64,000 nt of DNA, from positions 1-64,000 of the forward strand of contig JACQFP010000050.1 in NCBI GenBank assembly GCA_016200005.1, written 5' to 3'. The translations under genes and the position numbers were made by a program. This stretch comes from Verrucomicrobiota bacterium (lineage in GTDB: Bacteria; Verrucomicrobiota; Verrucomicrobiia; Limisphaerales; PALSA-1396). Each line of letters begins with the position of its first letter. Within the stretch, counting starts at the first letter, position 1. Positions 25,334 to 33,353 of this stretch are shown here, in pieces. The notes below the pieces were generated by a model. That model did not search any database. It was given only the letters and a program-made list of their open reading frames with translations, and was not told where the DNA came from.

Positions 25334-28176
25334 TCTGATTTCGTAGCCGCCGACGTGAGGAGGCGGTCAGACTTTTCTCGGGCCATGGCAATCGCCGAAA
25401 TTCCCAACCGCCTTCTAACGTCGGCGGCTACAGTCGCGCGTCGGAAAAATTTCTGCACCCGATGATTTCCCGCGTCCGCCACGTAAAGGTTTCCACGGGA
25501 ATCCAGCGCAATTGCCCACGGATTGCTGAATTCACCCGGTGCGCTTCCCGGCCTACCTAGAATTTCCACCGGCCGATCGTGCGCATCGAAAACCTGGATG
25601 CGACTGTTCCCGAACTCGCAGACAAATTGATTTCCAGCCGCGTCCACGCGGACATCGTAGGGATAACTCAATTCGCCCTTCCCGCTGCCCGCCCGGCCGT
25701 AACTGCGCAGCCATTTTCCGTCTGGCGAAAAAATCTGGATGCGATGGTTACACGAATCCGCGAGATAAATCCGGTCGTCTGGTCCGATGCCCAACCCTTC
25801 GGGCCGATTGAACTCACCGTTGCCCGTCCCGGCTTGCCCGAAGCTGCCCAGCCATTCCACTGGAGTCGGCGATGTGTTCTCCCTGTCCTGGGGGAGAGAG
25901 ACAGGTTGAGACTTCCCTGAAAAAGAATTTCGCGCGCTGACCCCATGAACCCACCCCTCGCCCCTCCCAGGAGGGGAGCGGCGCAATGTTGGATGGTTCC
26001 CCTCCTGGGAGGGGTCAGGGGTGGGCTGGTTCGTGGCAGGCTCAAGGTGAGGGCGAGCGTTTTCTTCTAATTTCTGACCTCCGCCCTCCGCCCTCTGCAG
26101 TCGAAACCGCTGCACCCGATCCACCACGGTATATTCGCTGACAAGAATTTCACCCCGCGAATTGACCGCGACCGAGCGCGGCAACGTAAACTGGCCCTCG
26201 TTTGTGCCGTGCGTTCCCCATTGCGCCACGAGTTTGCCGTCCGGCGAAAAATGGTTGATGCGCTGGTAATGCGGCTCGACGACGATGATGTTCCCGTCGC
26301 GATCGCAGCCCATGCCCTTCGGCTTGCCCAAATCCGTCTGTGGCATCTGCCACGACAGGATGAACTTGCCGTCCGGCGAAAATTTCTGCACGCGTCCGGT
26401 CATATCGACGACGTAGAGATTGTCCTGCTTGTCCACCGCCACCGAGCGTGGTTTGTTGAACTGCCCGACGCCTACGCCGCGCGAGCCGATGATTTGCACA
26501 CGCTCGAAATATTTGCTCTGCAACGTGGACTCATTCTTTGATGCTGACGGAGTGCAACCCAGACAAAAGCACCAAGCACCAAGCAACAACATCCAGGGAA
26601 ACTTCAAATACCAAACACCAAGGGATGCCGCCACCCTTAGGGTTTGAAACTTGGAGCTTGGAACTTCTCTGGTGCTTGGATGTTGGTGCTTGGAGCTTTC
26701 TTGGATGTCGGATGTTCGCCTTGTGATCCGAGTTACTGCGTGCCAGATCAACAACGGTGCCATTGCCAGCCCGAGCAGCGTCAGACATAGCGCATTGACC
26801 TGCGCATTGTGTCCGTAATGAAGCAGATTGAAAATCCGCAGCGCCAGCGTCTCGCTACCAGGCGGATAAACCAAAATCATCGACTCCACATCCCACAGGC
26901 ACAACAGATAAACCACATACCACGCTGCGAGAACCTGCGGCGCAATTTGCGGCCAAAGCACATGCCGCATCATCTGCCAACGCGTCGCGCCTTCCAGTAT
27001 CGCCGCGTCCGTCAAATCGCGATCCACCGTCCGTACCGCCTGCCGGGCACCGCTCCACCCCAGCGCGAAGTAGCGAATGCCAAACGCCAGCACGACAATT
27101 CCCACGCTCTGATAGAATGCCGTCAGCACCCCGTTATTGAACAAGTGAATCAACGCGATCCCGAGCAGTACGCCGGGAATGAGGAACGGCAACCAGACAA
27201 GACCCAAACGCAGAGACACGAAGAACGCAGAGGAAGCGCCGAGAAGGGAGTTCTCTCTGCGACCCTCTGCGTTCTCCGCGTCTCTGCGTTGAGAATGACT
27301 TGTTGCGACCATCAGCGCCACGGCAATCACCACGGTGGCCGCCAGCGCTGCGAACCAGAACGAATTCCTGATCGCGTCCGTTCCCGCCATTACCGCGCCG
27401 CCAAGCTCCGTCCAAGTTCGTCGCGCTGACGCGATCTCCGCGATTGGCAACCCAACCGAGACAGCGCAAAGCGCAAACGAAAATGTGCCGCAAGCCCAGG
27501 ACCAGCCGGCACCAAGTTGTCGCTTGAAAATTCTTGCAGGCACCGTGCCCTGTAACCGCGGCCACTCGACCTCGCGTCGCCGGAGCAACGCCAGCAAGAC
27601 TATTGGCGCCATGACGAGCGGCAGACTCGCCTTCAACGCGCCCGCCGTGTCGAACGCCGTGTTGAAGCGAATCCAGATCTCGTCAGGCAAAACCTTCGTC
27701 TGCAGAATGGCGGGCACGGCAAAGTTGTTCAGCGCCAGAACGAACGTCAGGACCGCCGCCAACGCCACTTCGCCGCGCGCCACTGGCAGCAGCAATCCGT
27801 GCAGCAACGCCCAACCCGTGACAGCGGGATCAGCTTCCAACTGCGCCGCTTCCAGTCGCCGCCAGCCGCTCAACACCAGCAGCGTCGCGACCGGCCACAA
27901 CATCAGCGACAGAACCCACACCGACCCGGCCAGCGAATAGATTTTGAATGGAAACCATCCTTGCCAGACACCGGCTTCACCCAGCAAATCCAGCCAGCAA
28001 TTCGTGACCAAGAACGGCGGTAGCGCCAACGCCACGACCGCCAGCGCAAGAAACACATTTCGCCAACGCGCCGCCAACGTCGCCAGCCAGAGTGCTGCGA
28101 CGAAGCCAAGGCCCGCCGCCAGCGCCGTTGTTGTTCCGGCGACCAGCAGACTGTTTTGGAGCAAAGGCCAGTTCAC
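25330..28176 (-). CDS. Iron-type ABC permease fused in frame to an NHL-repeat lipoprotein-like domain
   Basis: GTG 28176 overlaps the binding-protein stop (GTGA), giving 948 residues. Residues 1 to ~515 form a two-module FbpB-type permease with many helices; the EAA-like loop is seen at ILEGATRWQMMRHVLWPQIAP. Residues ~530-930 form an NHL beta-propeller (FNKPRSVAVDKQDNLYVVD, repeated several times). Between them is repeat DNA (26565-26717), and MLLLGAWCFCLGCTPS at about 529 looks like a lipoprotein signal with an LGC lipobox. So two formerly separate genes seem joined. Further repeats lie inside the permease (~296-323), inside the propeller (~714-742) and at the extreme C-terminus. No ABC ATPase gene is adjacent. 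Confidence 0.8.
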   Translation of the reverse strand: MNWPLLQNSLLVAGTTTALAAGLGFVAALWLATLAARWRNVFLALAVVALALPPFLVTNCWLDLLGEAGVWQGWFPFKIYSLAGSVWVLSLMLWPVATLLVLSGWRRLEAAQLEADPAVTGWALLHGLLLPVARGEVALAAVLTFVLALNNFAVPAILQTKVLPDEIWIRFNTAFDTAGALKASLPLVMAPIVLLALLRRREVEWPRLQGTVPARIFKRQLGAGWSWACGTFSFALCAVSVGLPIAEIASARRTWTELGGAVMAGTDAIRNSFWFAALAATVVIAVALMVATSHSQRRDAENAEGRRENSLLGASSAFFVSLRLGLVWLPFLIPGVLLGIALIHLFNNGVLTAFYQSVGIVVLAFGIRYFALGWSGARQAVRTVDRDLTDAAILEGATRWQMMRHVLWPQIAPQVLAAWYVVYLLCLWDVESMILVYPPGSETLALRIFNLLHYGHNAQVNALCLTLLGLAMAPLLIWHAVTRITRRTSDIQESSKHQHPSTREVPSSKFQTLRVAASLGVWYLKFPWMLLLGAWCFCLGCTPSASKNESTLQSKYFERVQIIGSRGVGVGQFNKPRSVAVDKQDNLYVVDMTGRVQKFSPDGKFILSWQMPQTDLGKPKGMGCDRDGNIIVVEPHYQRINHFSPDGKLVAQWGTHGTNEGQFTLPRSVAVNSRGEILVSEYTVVDRVQRFRLQRAEGGGQKLEENARPHLEPATNQPTPDPSQEGNHPTLRRSPPGRGEGWVHGVSARNSFSGKSQPVSLPQDRENTSPTPVEWLGSFGQAGTGNGEFNRPEGLGIGPDDRIYLADSCNHRIQIFSPDGKWLRSYGRAGSGKGELSYPYDVRVDAAGNQFVCEFGNSRIQVFDAHDRPVEILGRPGSAPGEFSNPWAIALDSRGNLYVADAGNHRVQKFFRRATVAADVRRRLGISAIAMAREKSDRLLTSAATKSE
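25343..25431. repeat. Palindromic repeat (GTAGCCGCCGACGTGAG family) at the 3' end of the permease/NHL gene
   Basis: Arms 25343-25367 and 25407-25431 are complementary at 23 of 25 positions. They encode the last ~30 residues of the fusion protein (VAADVRRRLG ... RLLTSAATKSE). The first 17 bases equal those at 5058-5074 in uvrB. Confidence 0.92.
25951..26025. repeat. Palindromic repeat inside the NHL propeller coding region
   Basis: Left arm 25951-25976 (ccacccctcgcccctcccag..) and right arm 25999-26025 (..ctgggaggggtcaggggtgg) are near-perfect inverted repeats. Translated on the minus strand they give TPDPSQEGN, interrupting the NHL repeats at about residue 715-740 of the fusion. Confidence 0.88.
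26565..26717. repeat. CCAAGCACC-type palindromic repeat at the permease/lipoprotein junction
   Basis: Tandem gcaccaagcaccaagc units on the left are mirrored by ggtgcttgg...ggtgcttgg units on the right (26671-26692), ending with two TTGGATG-like heptamers. The region links the permease to the NHL part. Its left arm encodes the hydrophobic LLGAWCF core of the lipoprotein-like signal. A similar motif family occurs at 42197-42288. Confidence 0.8.
27209..27288. repeat. CGCAGAGACGCG-type palindromic repeat in the ABC permease gene
   Basis: Arms 27209-27233 and 27264-27288 match as inverted repeats at 23 of 25 positions, with a 30-nt loop. The insertion encodes a hydrophilic stretch (SHSQRRDAENAEGRREN) at about residues 296-323 between two membrane helices, and keeps the frame. 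Confidence 0.92.
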
Positions 28177-29372
28177 CTTAGAAAAATCTCGTTCAGTTGT
28201 TTGGTCGTTGTTTCCAAATCGCGCAGCAGCAAATCCCAATCAGGTTGCAACGCGGGCGATTCAATCTCTCCGTAGGAGACGACGTGAGGAGTCTCTGATC
28301 TCTTTTCAGTTTGAGACTCGTCACCTCGTCTCCTACCAGCCTCAGTGCTTTCGAGGGCGTGCGCGGCGACGAGTTGTCCCACGACATCGCGGCGTTGCAG
28401 GAATTGGAAAAGCTTTTCCGCGTTGTTCGGATGCGGCGCATTTCGAACCACGGCCACGGTGTTCGGAATCAGCAATACTTCTCCCGTCAGCGGCAAGGCA
28501 AGGATGGGAGCGCCTTCCCGTTGCTCGGCGGCGATGTCGTCGGAATCCGTCAACCCAATCCACCCCTCGCCGCGGGCGACGAGTTTTACGACGACGGAAT
28601 TGCCGTCCACGATAAACGGTTTGTTTGCCGCGAGGGCGCGACACCACGCGAGCCACCGCTCCTCGCCCCAAAGCTGTCGCAGCGCATGGAAGTGCGTGGT
28701 CGTCGTGCCGAATTGGGGGAAGGCCAGGGCAACTTTGCCGCGCCAGGTTTCGTTGGTGAGTTCGAGCAAGGATTGGGGAGCACGCGCGCCCTCGCGCGTT
28801 CTGGCGGACGCCCCGTCCACCAGCGGAATGACGTGGTTCGCCGATTGATTTGTTTCGGTCGCACCCGTCGCGAAGGTTTCGCGCGGGGCCCGCGAAACTG
28901 CGCCCGAGGCGGGCGCGCTCTCCAACGAAACAAAGTTGGTGTTGATCACAATCCGGCGGCTGCGATAGCCGAACGCAGCCCAACCGTTGGTTTCGCGGAA
29001 CACGCCTTGCGCGGCGAGTTGGCGTGTGCGCATCTCCTCATTGCCCCAGAACACGTCGCACTGTGGATGGCTCCGCTCGGCGAGCAGCCGATTCGCGAGC
29101 CCGACGGTCTTCACCGCTTCACTGTCGTAAATCGCGCGGACGTTGATGCCGGTTTCCTTCTCGAACTCGCGCAGAATCGGCTCGGCATAGACTTGATCTT
29201 GGGCGGCGTAAACGATGACTCGATTTTTGGCTTTCGCTTTGGCCTTTGAAAGCGCCGGGAGAAGTAGCGCTGCTAGAATTCCTATTACAAGAACCGGGAG
29301 CAGTCCGGTCATGGGACCATAGATCAGCATGTCACGAAACCAATGGTCCTTTTCTTTCGGCGGTTCGCTCAT
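28173..29372 (-). CDS. Iron/thiamine-type ABC substrate-binding protein with pseudopilin-like anchor
   Basis: ATG 29372 overlaps the upstream BatA stop by one base (TAATG), giving 399 residues. The body matches periplasmic Fe(III)-type binding proteins: VIVYAAQDQVYAEPILREFE, QCDVFWGNEEMRT, WRGKVALAFPQFGTT, GWIGLTDSDDIAAEQ. Instead of a cleavable signal it has a membrane helix, VLVIGILAALLLPALSKAKA, which strongly resembles the N-terminal helix of verrucomicrobial pseudopilins but lacks the prepilin peptidase site. Two repeat-derived insertions occur at about residues 150-199 and 345-367. It pairs with the permease that follows (GTGA overlap). No ATPase is adjacent, so it may borrow one. Confidence 0.82.
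   Translation of the reverse strand: MSEPPKEKDHWFRDMLIYGPMTGLLPVLVIGILAALLLPALSKAKAKAKNRVIVYAAQDQVYAEPILREFEKETGINVRAIYDSEAVKTVGLANRLLAERSHPQCDVFWGNEEMRTRQLAAQGVFRETNGWAAFGYRSRRIVINTNFVSLESAPASGAVSRAPRETFATGATETNQSANHVIPLVDGASARTREGARAPQSLLELTNETWRGKVALAFPQFGTTTTHFHALRQLWGEERWLAWCRALAANKPFIVDGNSVVVKLVARGEGWIGLTDSDDIAAEQREGAPILALPLTGEVLLIPNTVAVVRNAPHPNNAEKLFQFLQRRDVVGQLVAAHALESTEAGRRRGDESQTEKRSETPHVVSYGEIESPALQPDWDLLLRDLETTTKQLNEIFLR
28272..28336. repeat. Palindromic repeat (GTAGGAGACGACGTGAGG) in the binding-protein gene
   Basis: Arms 28272-28295 and 28313-28336 are complementary at 22 of 24 positions. It is related in layout and sequence to the repeats at 5058, 25343 and 39335, and is translated in frame near the C-terminus of the binding protein. 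Confidence 0.88.
28777..28923. repeat. GC-rich imperfect palindrome in the binding-protein gene
   Basis: Outer ends ggagcacgcgcgccctcgcg and the complement of ..cgggcgcgctctcc form an imperfect inverted repeat. It encodes about 50 residues between INTNFVS and PQSLLEL, where homologous binding proteins have no such stretch. Confidence 0.6.
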
Positions 29373-31207
29373 TAAACCGTCCTCCGATGGTAATACCACC
29401 ACTCGAACAGCAGCACGAGCAGAGCGAGCGCGGCTATCGTCCGCCACAACTCCATGTTAGCGCGCTGCAATGTCGTCGCGCTCACTTTTGCGTATTGGCC
29501 GAACTGTAATTCGTCGCGCGGCTTGATGTTGCTCTCCGCCGCGTCGAGCAGGTTCACGCAAAAGACGGTTTCATTCGTGTCGGTGCGCAACCGATAGGTC
29601 CCTTGCTTGAACGTGTCGCCAAAAACAATCTCCTTCGCGCCTGTGTCCACGGTCAGCGATTTCGTCGAGCCATCAGGCAGCGTGACAACCGCGCTCGTCA
29701 CGGGCTGAGGCAAACTGAGCCGGAACGGGTCGCTGGCCTTGACCATGAGCTGGCTGCTCTTCGTGCTCGCAGGGTTCAGCCATTCCACCGCGTTGGCGAT
29801 GAAAATGGGAAACGAGACGCGCAACGGCCACGTGCTCTGGAGCGTGTCGAACCCGATCCACAAGATGCGCTGCCGTCCCAACTCACCCGCCAGCAGCAAC
29901 GGCGTTTGCGGCGCGTCCACCAGCGACACGGCCCAGGTGGGTGACTTCGTGGCGAGACTTTCTGCGATCTGCACGTTATCGAAGCTGACGTAGCGGAGCA
30001 GTGGATGCGCGGATTTCCAGTCCACAATCGCAGGCCCCTCCACCTTGGTGACGCTGTCAAACCAGTTCGTGTTTGAGACGTGAATCGCCAGCACGTTGCC
30101 TTTCGGCCAGAACGCCGGCGTCACGTCGTCAAGCACCACGAGATCGAATCCGGCGGCGGCATCGATCAAATCGTTCGCCGTTGTGAGTTGCACGTTCGCC
30201 GTCGCGCCAAACGCTTTCTCAAGAAACCGATTCCCGCGCGTTACCAGCAACACCTTCACTGGTTGCGGGAGCAAGCTGACGATGGACGCCTGGTTGTCCG
30301 CCACCAGATCATCTTTGGCGGTCACTCGCACGGTGAACACGCCGTCTTTCGATTGCGACGCGAGAAAAACCTGCGGCGAAGTTTCTGCCGGCGGAATCGA
30401 GAGCGGGCGGCTCTCCAACAATTGATCGCCGAACCGCAACTCCAATTCCGTCTGCATTGCGTTGGTTGAAAAGTTGACCAGGCTCGCATAAATGGCGCGT
30501 TGTTTGGGGTCTTCGGGATTCGCGCGCACGTCGAGCGTCGTGACGCCGAGATTGTTCGCGCCCTTGCCGACGCGGTGATAGATGAGCGGCAGGGCTTTGT
30601 TCTCAAACTCGCTCAAGTCCGAAACCGCACCGTCGCTGAAGAGATGAATCTCCGCGCTGCCTCGGTCGCGCACGAGCGACTCGGCCATCTTGAGCGCCGG
30701 CACGAGACGCGTCGGAGAATCGACGGCGGCGCACGATTGCAAGGCGCGACGCAGAGCTGCTTTTTCGCTGGTTTCGGATTGTTTGACCTCGGTGTTGGCC
30801 GCGACTTGCAACACGACCATCTTGTCGTTGTCCGCCAAAGCGTCCACCCACTTGAGTGCCTCGGTGCGCGCCTTTTCAAACCGCGACGGCGTTTCATCGG
30901 TGCTTTGCATCGACGCCGACGCATCGAGAATGACCACGCGCAACTGACTGCTCTTGGCCTTCGTGGCAAAGTACGGTCGCGAGAGCGCAAGCACGGCGAG
31001 CAGCAACAAAAGGATTTGCAGAATCAGCAGCCAGTTGTGACGGAGTCTTTGAAACGGCGCGCTGGCTTGCGTCTCCGCCAGAAACTTTTGCCACAGCACC
31101 GTGCTCGAAACCAATTTCACGACCCGCTTGCGCTTGAGCAGGTAGAAAACGATTACCACCGGGATGGCGGCAGCAAAGGCAAAGGCGACTGGTGCGAGGA
31201 AGTTCAT
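29372..31207 (-). CDS. BatA-like VWA membrane protein
   Basis: ATG 31207 forms an ATGA overlap with the DUF58 stop and starts the typical BatA N-terminus (MNFLAPVAFAFAAAIPVVIV FYLLK...), giving 611 residues; the open frame upstream to 31324 is rejected. Two N-terminal helices (residues 5-23 and ~55-75), a VWA domain with the MIDAS-like VVILDASASMQS and IHLFSDGAVSDL, then several Ig-like/GATase-like segments (VLLVTRGNRFLEKAF, RILWIGFDTLQSTWPLRVSF), and a C-terminal helix (ELWRTIAALALLVLLFEWWYY). It acts at the inner membrane with MoxR and DUF58 proteins encoded immediately upstream. Confidence 0.88.
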   Translation of the reverse strand: MNFLAPVAFAFAAAIPVVIVFYLLKRKRVVKLVSSTVLWQKFLAETQASAPFQRLRHNWLLILQILLLLLAVLALSRPYFATKAKSSQLRVVILDASASMQSTDETPSRFEKARTEALKWVDALADNDKMVVLQVAANTEVKQSETSEKAALRRALQSCAAVDSPTRLVPALKMAESLVRDRGSAEIHLFSDGAVSDLSEFENKALPLIYHRVGKGANNLGVTTLDVRANPEDPKQRAIYASLVNFSTNAMQTELELRFGDQLLESRPLSIPPAETSPQVFLASQSKDGVFTVRVTAKDDLVADNQASIVSLLPQPVKVLLVTRGNRFLEKAFGATANVQLTTANDLIDAAAGFDLVVLDDVTPAFWPKGNVLAIHVSNTNWFDSVTKVEGPAIVDWKSAHPLLRYVSFDNVQIAESLATKSPTWAVSLVDAPQTPLLLAGELGRQRILWIGFDTLQSTWPLRVSFPIFIANAVEWLNPASTKSSQLMVKASDPFRLSLPQPVTSAVVTLPDGSTKSLTVDTGAKEIVFGDTFKQGTYRLRTDTNETVFCVNLLDAAESNIKPRDELQFGQYAKVSATTLQRANMELWRTIAALALLVLLFEWWYYHRRTV

Positions 31208-32133
31208 CCCCACACCTCCGCTTGGCGGAGTTGTTTCAACAAAAGCTCTTGCAGGTCCATGTTGGAAGGGGCCACGAAGAAGTTGATGCCCCGGCCCTGG
31301 CAAAACTCCCGCAGGCGCTGACAAAAGTTTTGCACTGTTTGCTGATACGTTCTCATCCGATAGCGGCCGAACGTGACTTCCTGCATCGCGCCAGTTTCGG
31401 CATCAACCAGACGGAGATCGCCAAAACTAGTGGGCGCGAGTTCCTCAGGCGACAGGATTTGAACGGCGTTCACCTGAAATCCGCGCCCCACCAGCGCATT
31501 AAGCCCGGCTTCATAACCGGCGGGATCAAGGAAATCAGTGAGCACCACGGCCATGCCTGCCTGTCGCGCTTCCAACGCGCCACGCCGCAGCGACTCGTTG
31601 AGATTCGCCGCACCACCGGCGGTAAGTTGACCCAGATTTTGAAAGAATTGCATGGCCGACTTTCTGCCGCGCACAGAACGGAGTGCGCCGCGCGTCGCCA
31701 ATTCGGGGTTGGATGTTGGATGTTGGATGTTGGATGTTTGCTCCGCATTGGGAAATGGAATCACGCTGACACGATCAAACCCGCACAGCGCCACGTAGCC
31801 GACTGCCGCCGCGATCTGCCGGGCGAAATCAAACTTGCGCGGCTCACCGAATGTCATCGATTCGCTGGAGTCGAGAAAAATACGGACGGGCAGTTCGCGT
31901 TCCTCCTCGTACAGTTTCAGGAACAGCCGTTCGAGCCGTCCGTAAAGATTCCAGTCGAGGTAACGGAAATCATCACCGGCGACGTAATTGCGGTAATCGG
32001 CAAACTCGACCGATTGCCCGCGCGCGCGGCTGCGGCGCTCGCCCTTGGCGCTGCTCTTGGCGCGCCGCGCCGCGAGCAATTGGAATTGCTCAAGGCGGCG
32101 CAGGAGTTCGGGGGTCAGGAGGGCGCTAGGCAT
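31204..32133 (-). CDS. DUF58 protein of a MoxR-VWA operon
   Basis: 309 residues. DUF58 hallmarks are RRSRARGQSVEFADYRNYVA GDD-type sequence early in the protein and a VWA-like core (VRIFLDSSESMTFGEPRKFD, AVVLTDFLDPAGYEAGL). Such proteins work with MoxR AAA+ ATPases and BatA/B-type VWA proteins in envelope stress or metal insertion. At residues ~132-142 a four-copy heptamer array (31709-31736) adds TSNIQHPTSN to an otherwise conserved loop just before ALRSVRGRKSAMQF. Overlaps BatA by ATGA; 65 bp downstream of MoxR. Confidence 0.9.
   Translation of the reverse strand: MPSALLTPELLRRLEQFQLLAARRAKSSAKGERRSRARGQSVEFADYRNYVAGDDFRYLDWNLYGRLERLFLKLYEEERELPVRIFLDSSESMTFGEPRKFDFARQIAAAVGYVALCGFDRVSVIPFPNAEQTSNIQHPTSNPELATRGALRSVRGRKSAMQFFQNLGQLTAGGAANLNESLRRGALEARQAGMAVVLTDFLDPAGYEAGLNALVGRGFQVNAVQILSPEELAPTSFGDLRLVDAETGAMQEVTFGRYRMRTYQQTVQNFCQRLREFCQGRGINFFVAPSNMDLQELLLKQLRQAEVWG
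31709..31736. repeat. Four perfect TTGGATG heptamers inside the DUF58 gene
   Basis: Four head-to-tail 7-bp units. A gain or loss of one unit would shift the DUF58 reading frame. The complementary unit CATCCAA recurs three times (one variant) at 32150-32170 just upstream of the gene. Confidence 0.95.
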
Positions 32134-32149
32134 GGTGGAAAATGGAAAT

Positions 32150-32170
32150 CATCCAACATCCGACATCCAA
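32150..32170. repeat. Three CATCCAA-type heptamers between moxR and the DUF58 gene
   Basis: Units CATCCAA, CATCCGA, CATCCAA, in inverted orientation relative to the array at 31709-31736. Intergenic, in the 65-bp gap. Confidence 0.85.
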
Positions 32171-32198
32171 TTGTCGCGCGCCTCTGTCTCTGCGCGCT

Positions 32199-33200
32199 TC
32201 ATGCATTCACCGCCACCGCATCCCTCGGCACATCCTTCAAAACCTGATCAATGATGTGGTCGGTGGTGATGCCTTCGGCTTCGGCTTCAAAATTCAGGAT
32301 GAGCCGATGGCGCAAAGCAGCGGGCGCCATGGTTTGAATGTCTTCGAAGCTGACGTTGAAGCGGCTCTGAGTAAGCGCACGAACTTTGCCGGCGAGCATG
32401 AGCGTCTGTCCGCCGCGCGGGCTGCTGCCAAATCGCAGGTATTGATTGGAGATCGGCGCAGCGGTGTCGGTCTTGGGATGCGTGGCCAGAATCAAGCGGA
32501 CGGCGTAATCCTTGACGTGTGACGCCACGGGAACTTCGCGGACAAGCTTTTGCAATTCCAACAGGCCGGCGGCGTCGAGCACTTTGTTGACTTGAGGTTT
32601 CGCGCCTTCGGTTGTGCGGTTGAGCACCTCGGTCAGTTCATCAGCGGAGGGATACCCGACAATCAATTTGAAAAAGAAACGGTCCAGTTGCGCTTCGGGC
32701 AACGGGTACGTTCCTTCCTGGTCGATGGGATTCTGCGTGGCGAGGACGAAGAACAGTTCGCCCAGTTTGCGGATTTCACCGGCGGCGGTGACCTGGTGTT
32801 CCTGCATCGCTTCGAGCAAGGCGGATTGCGTCTTGGGCGTGGCACGATTGATTTCGTCAGCGAGAATGAGGTTGGCGAAGATCGGTCCTTTCTGAAATTG
32901 AAACTCGCGGCGGCCATCGGGTGCTTCCATAACGAGGTTCGTTCCGAGAATGTCGGCGGGCATGAGGTCGGGCGTGAACTGGATGCGATTGAACGGCAGG
33001 TCGAGCACTTCACTAAGTGTGCGGACAAGAAGCGTCTTGCCGAGACCGGGCACGCCCTCAAGCAACACGTGGCCGCCGGAGAGCAGGGCGATCAACGTGC
33101 CCTCGACAATGGCTTCATGACCGACGATGACTTTGCCGATCTCGGCGCGGAGCGCGGCGTAGGTTTCGCGGAAGGATTGGATTTGGGATTCAGTACTCAT
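32199..33200 (-). CDS. MoxR-family AAA+ ATPase
   Basis: 333 residues, full family length. Walker A LEGVPGLGKTLLVRTL (about residues 49-64), Walker B LILADEINRATPKTQSALLE, sensor FVLATQNPIDQEGTYPLPEA, and arginine-finger region RFGSSPRGGQTLML. MoxR proteins act as chaperone-like ATPases with DUF58 and VWA partners, which follow in the same operon. A long inverted repeat (33212-33349) separates it from the upstream coiled-coil gene, so it may have its own promoter or be a site of RNA processing. Confidence 0.95.
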   Translation of the reverse strand: MSTESQIQSFRETYAALRAEIGKVIVGHEAIVEGTLIALLSGGHVLLEGVPGLGKTLLVRTLSEVLDLPFNRIQFTPDLMPADILGTNLVMEAPDGRREFQFQKGPIFANLILADEINRATPKTQSALLEAMQEHQVTAAGEIRKLGELFFVLATQNPIDQEGTYPLPEAQLDRFFFKLIVGYPSADELTEVLNRTTEGAKPQVNKVLDAAGLLELQKLVREVPVASHVKDYAVRLILATHPKTDTAAPISNQYLRFGSSPRGGQTLMLAGKVRALTQSRFNVSFEDIQTMAPAALRHRLILNFEAEAEGITTDHIIDQVLKDVPRDAVAVNA

Positions 33201-33211
33201 AATTATTCAAA

Positions 33212-33349
33212 ACCGCAGATGGACGCAAATCAACGCAGATAAAATACCGAAACATCGGAAACAATAAGTACCGCACTCCAGTTTCTGATCAATGCAGATT
33301 ACGGTCTCTTTTTCCTTCCTATCTGCGTGTATCTGCGCCCATCTGCGGT
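33212..33349. repeat. Inverted repeat ACCGCAGATGG...CCATCTGCGGT between operon genes
   Basis: Arms 33212-33240 and 33321-33349 match at about 25 of 29 positions with an ~80-nt loop. It fills nearly the whole gap between the coiled-coil gene (stop at 33354) and moxR. Confidence 0.88.
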
Positions 33350-33353
33350 CAAA

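Noticed and set aside
31709-31736. Heptamer arrays considered as CRISPR or phage-type repeats
   Set aside because: Units are 7 bp without spacers and lie in coding sequence; there are no cas genes in the window.
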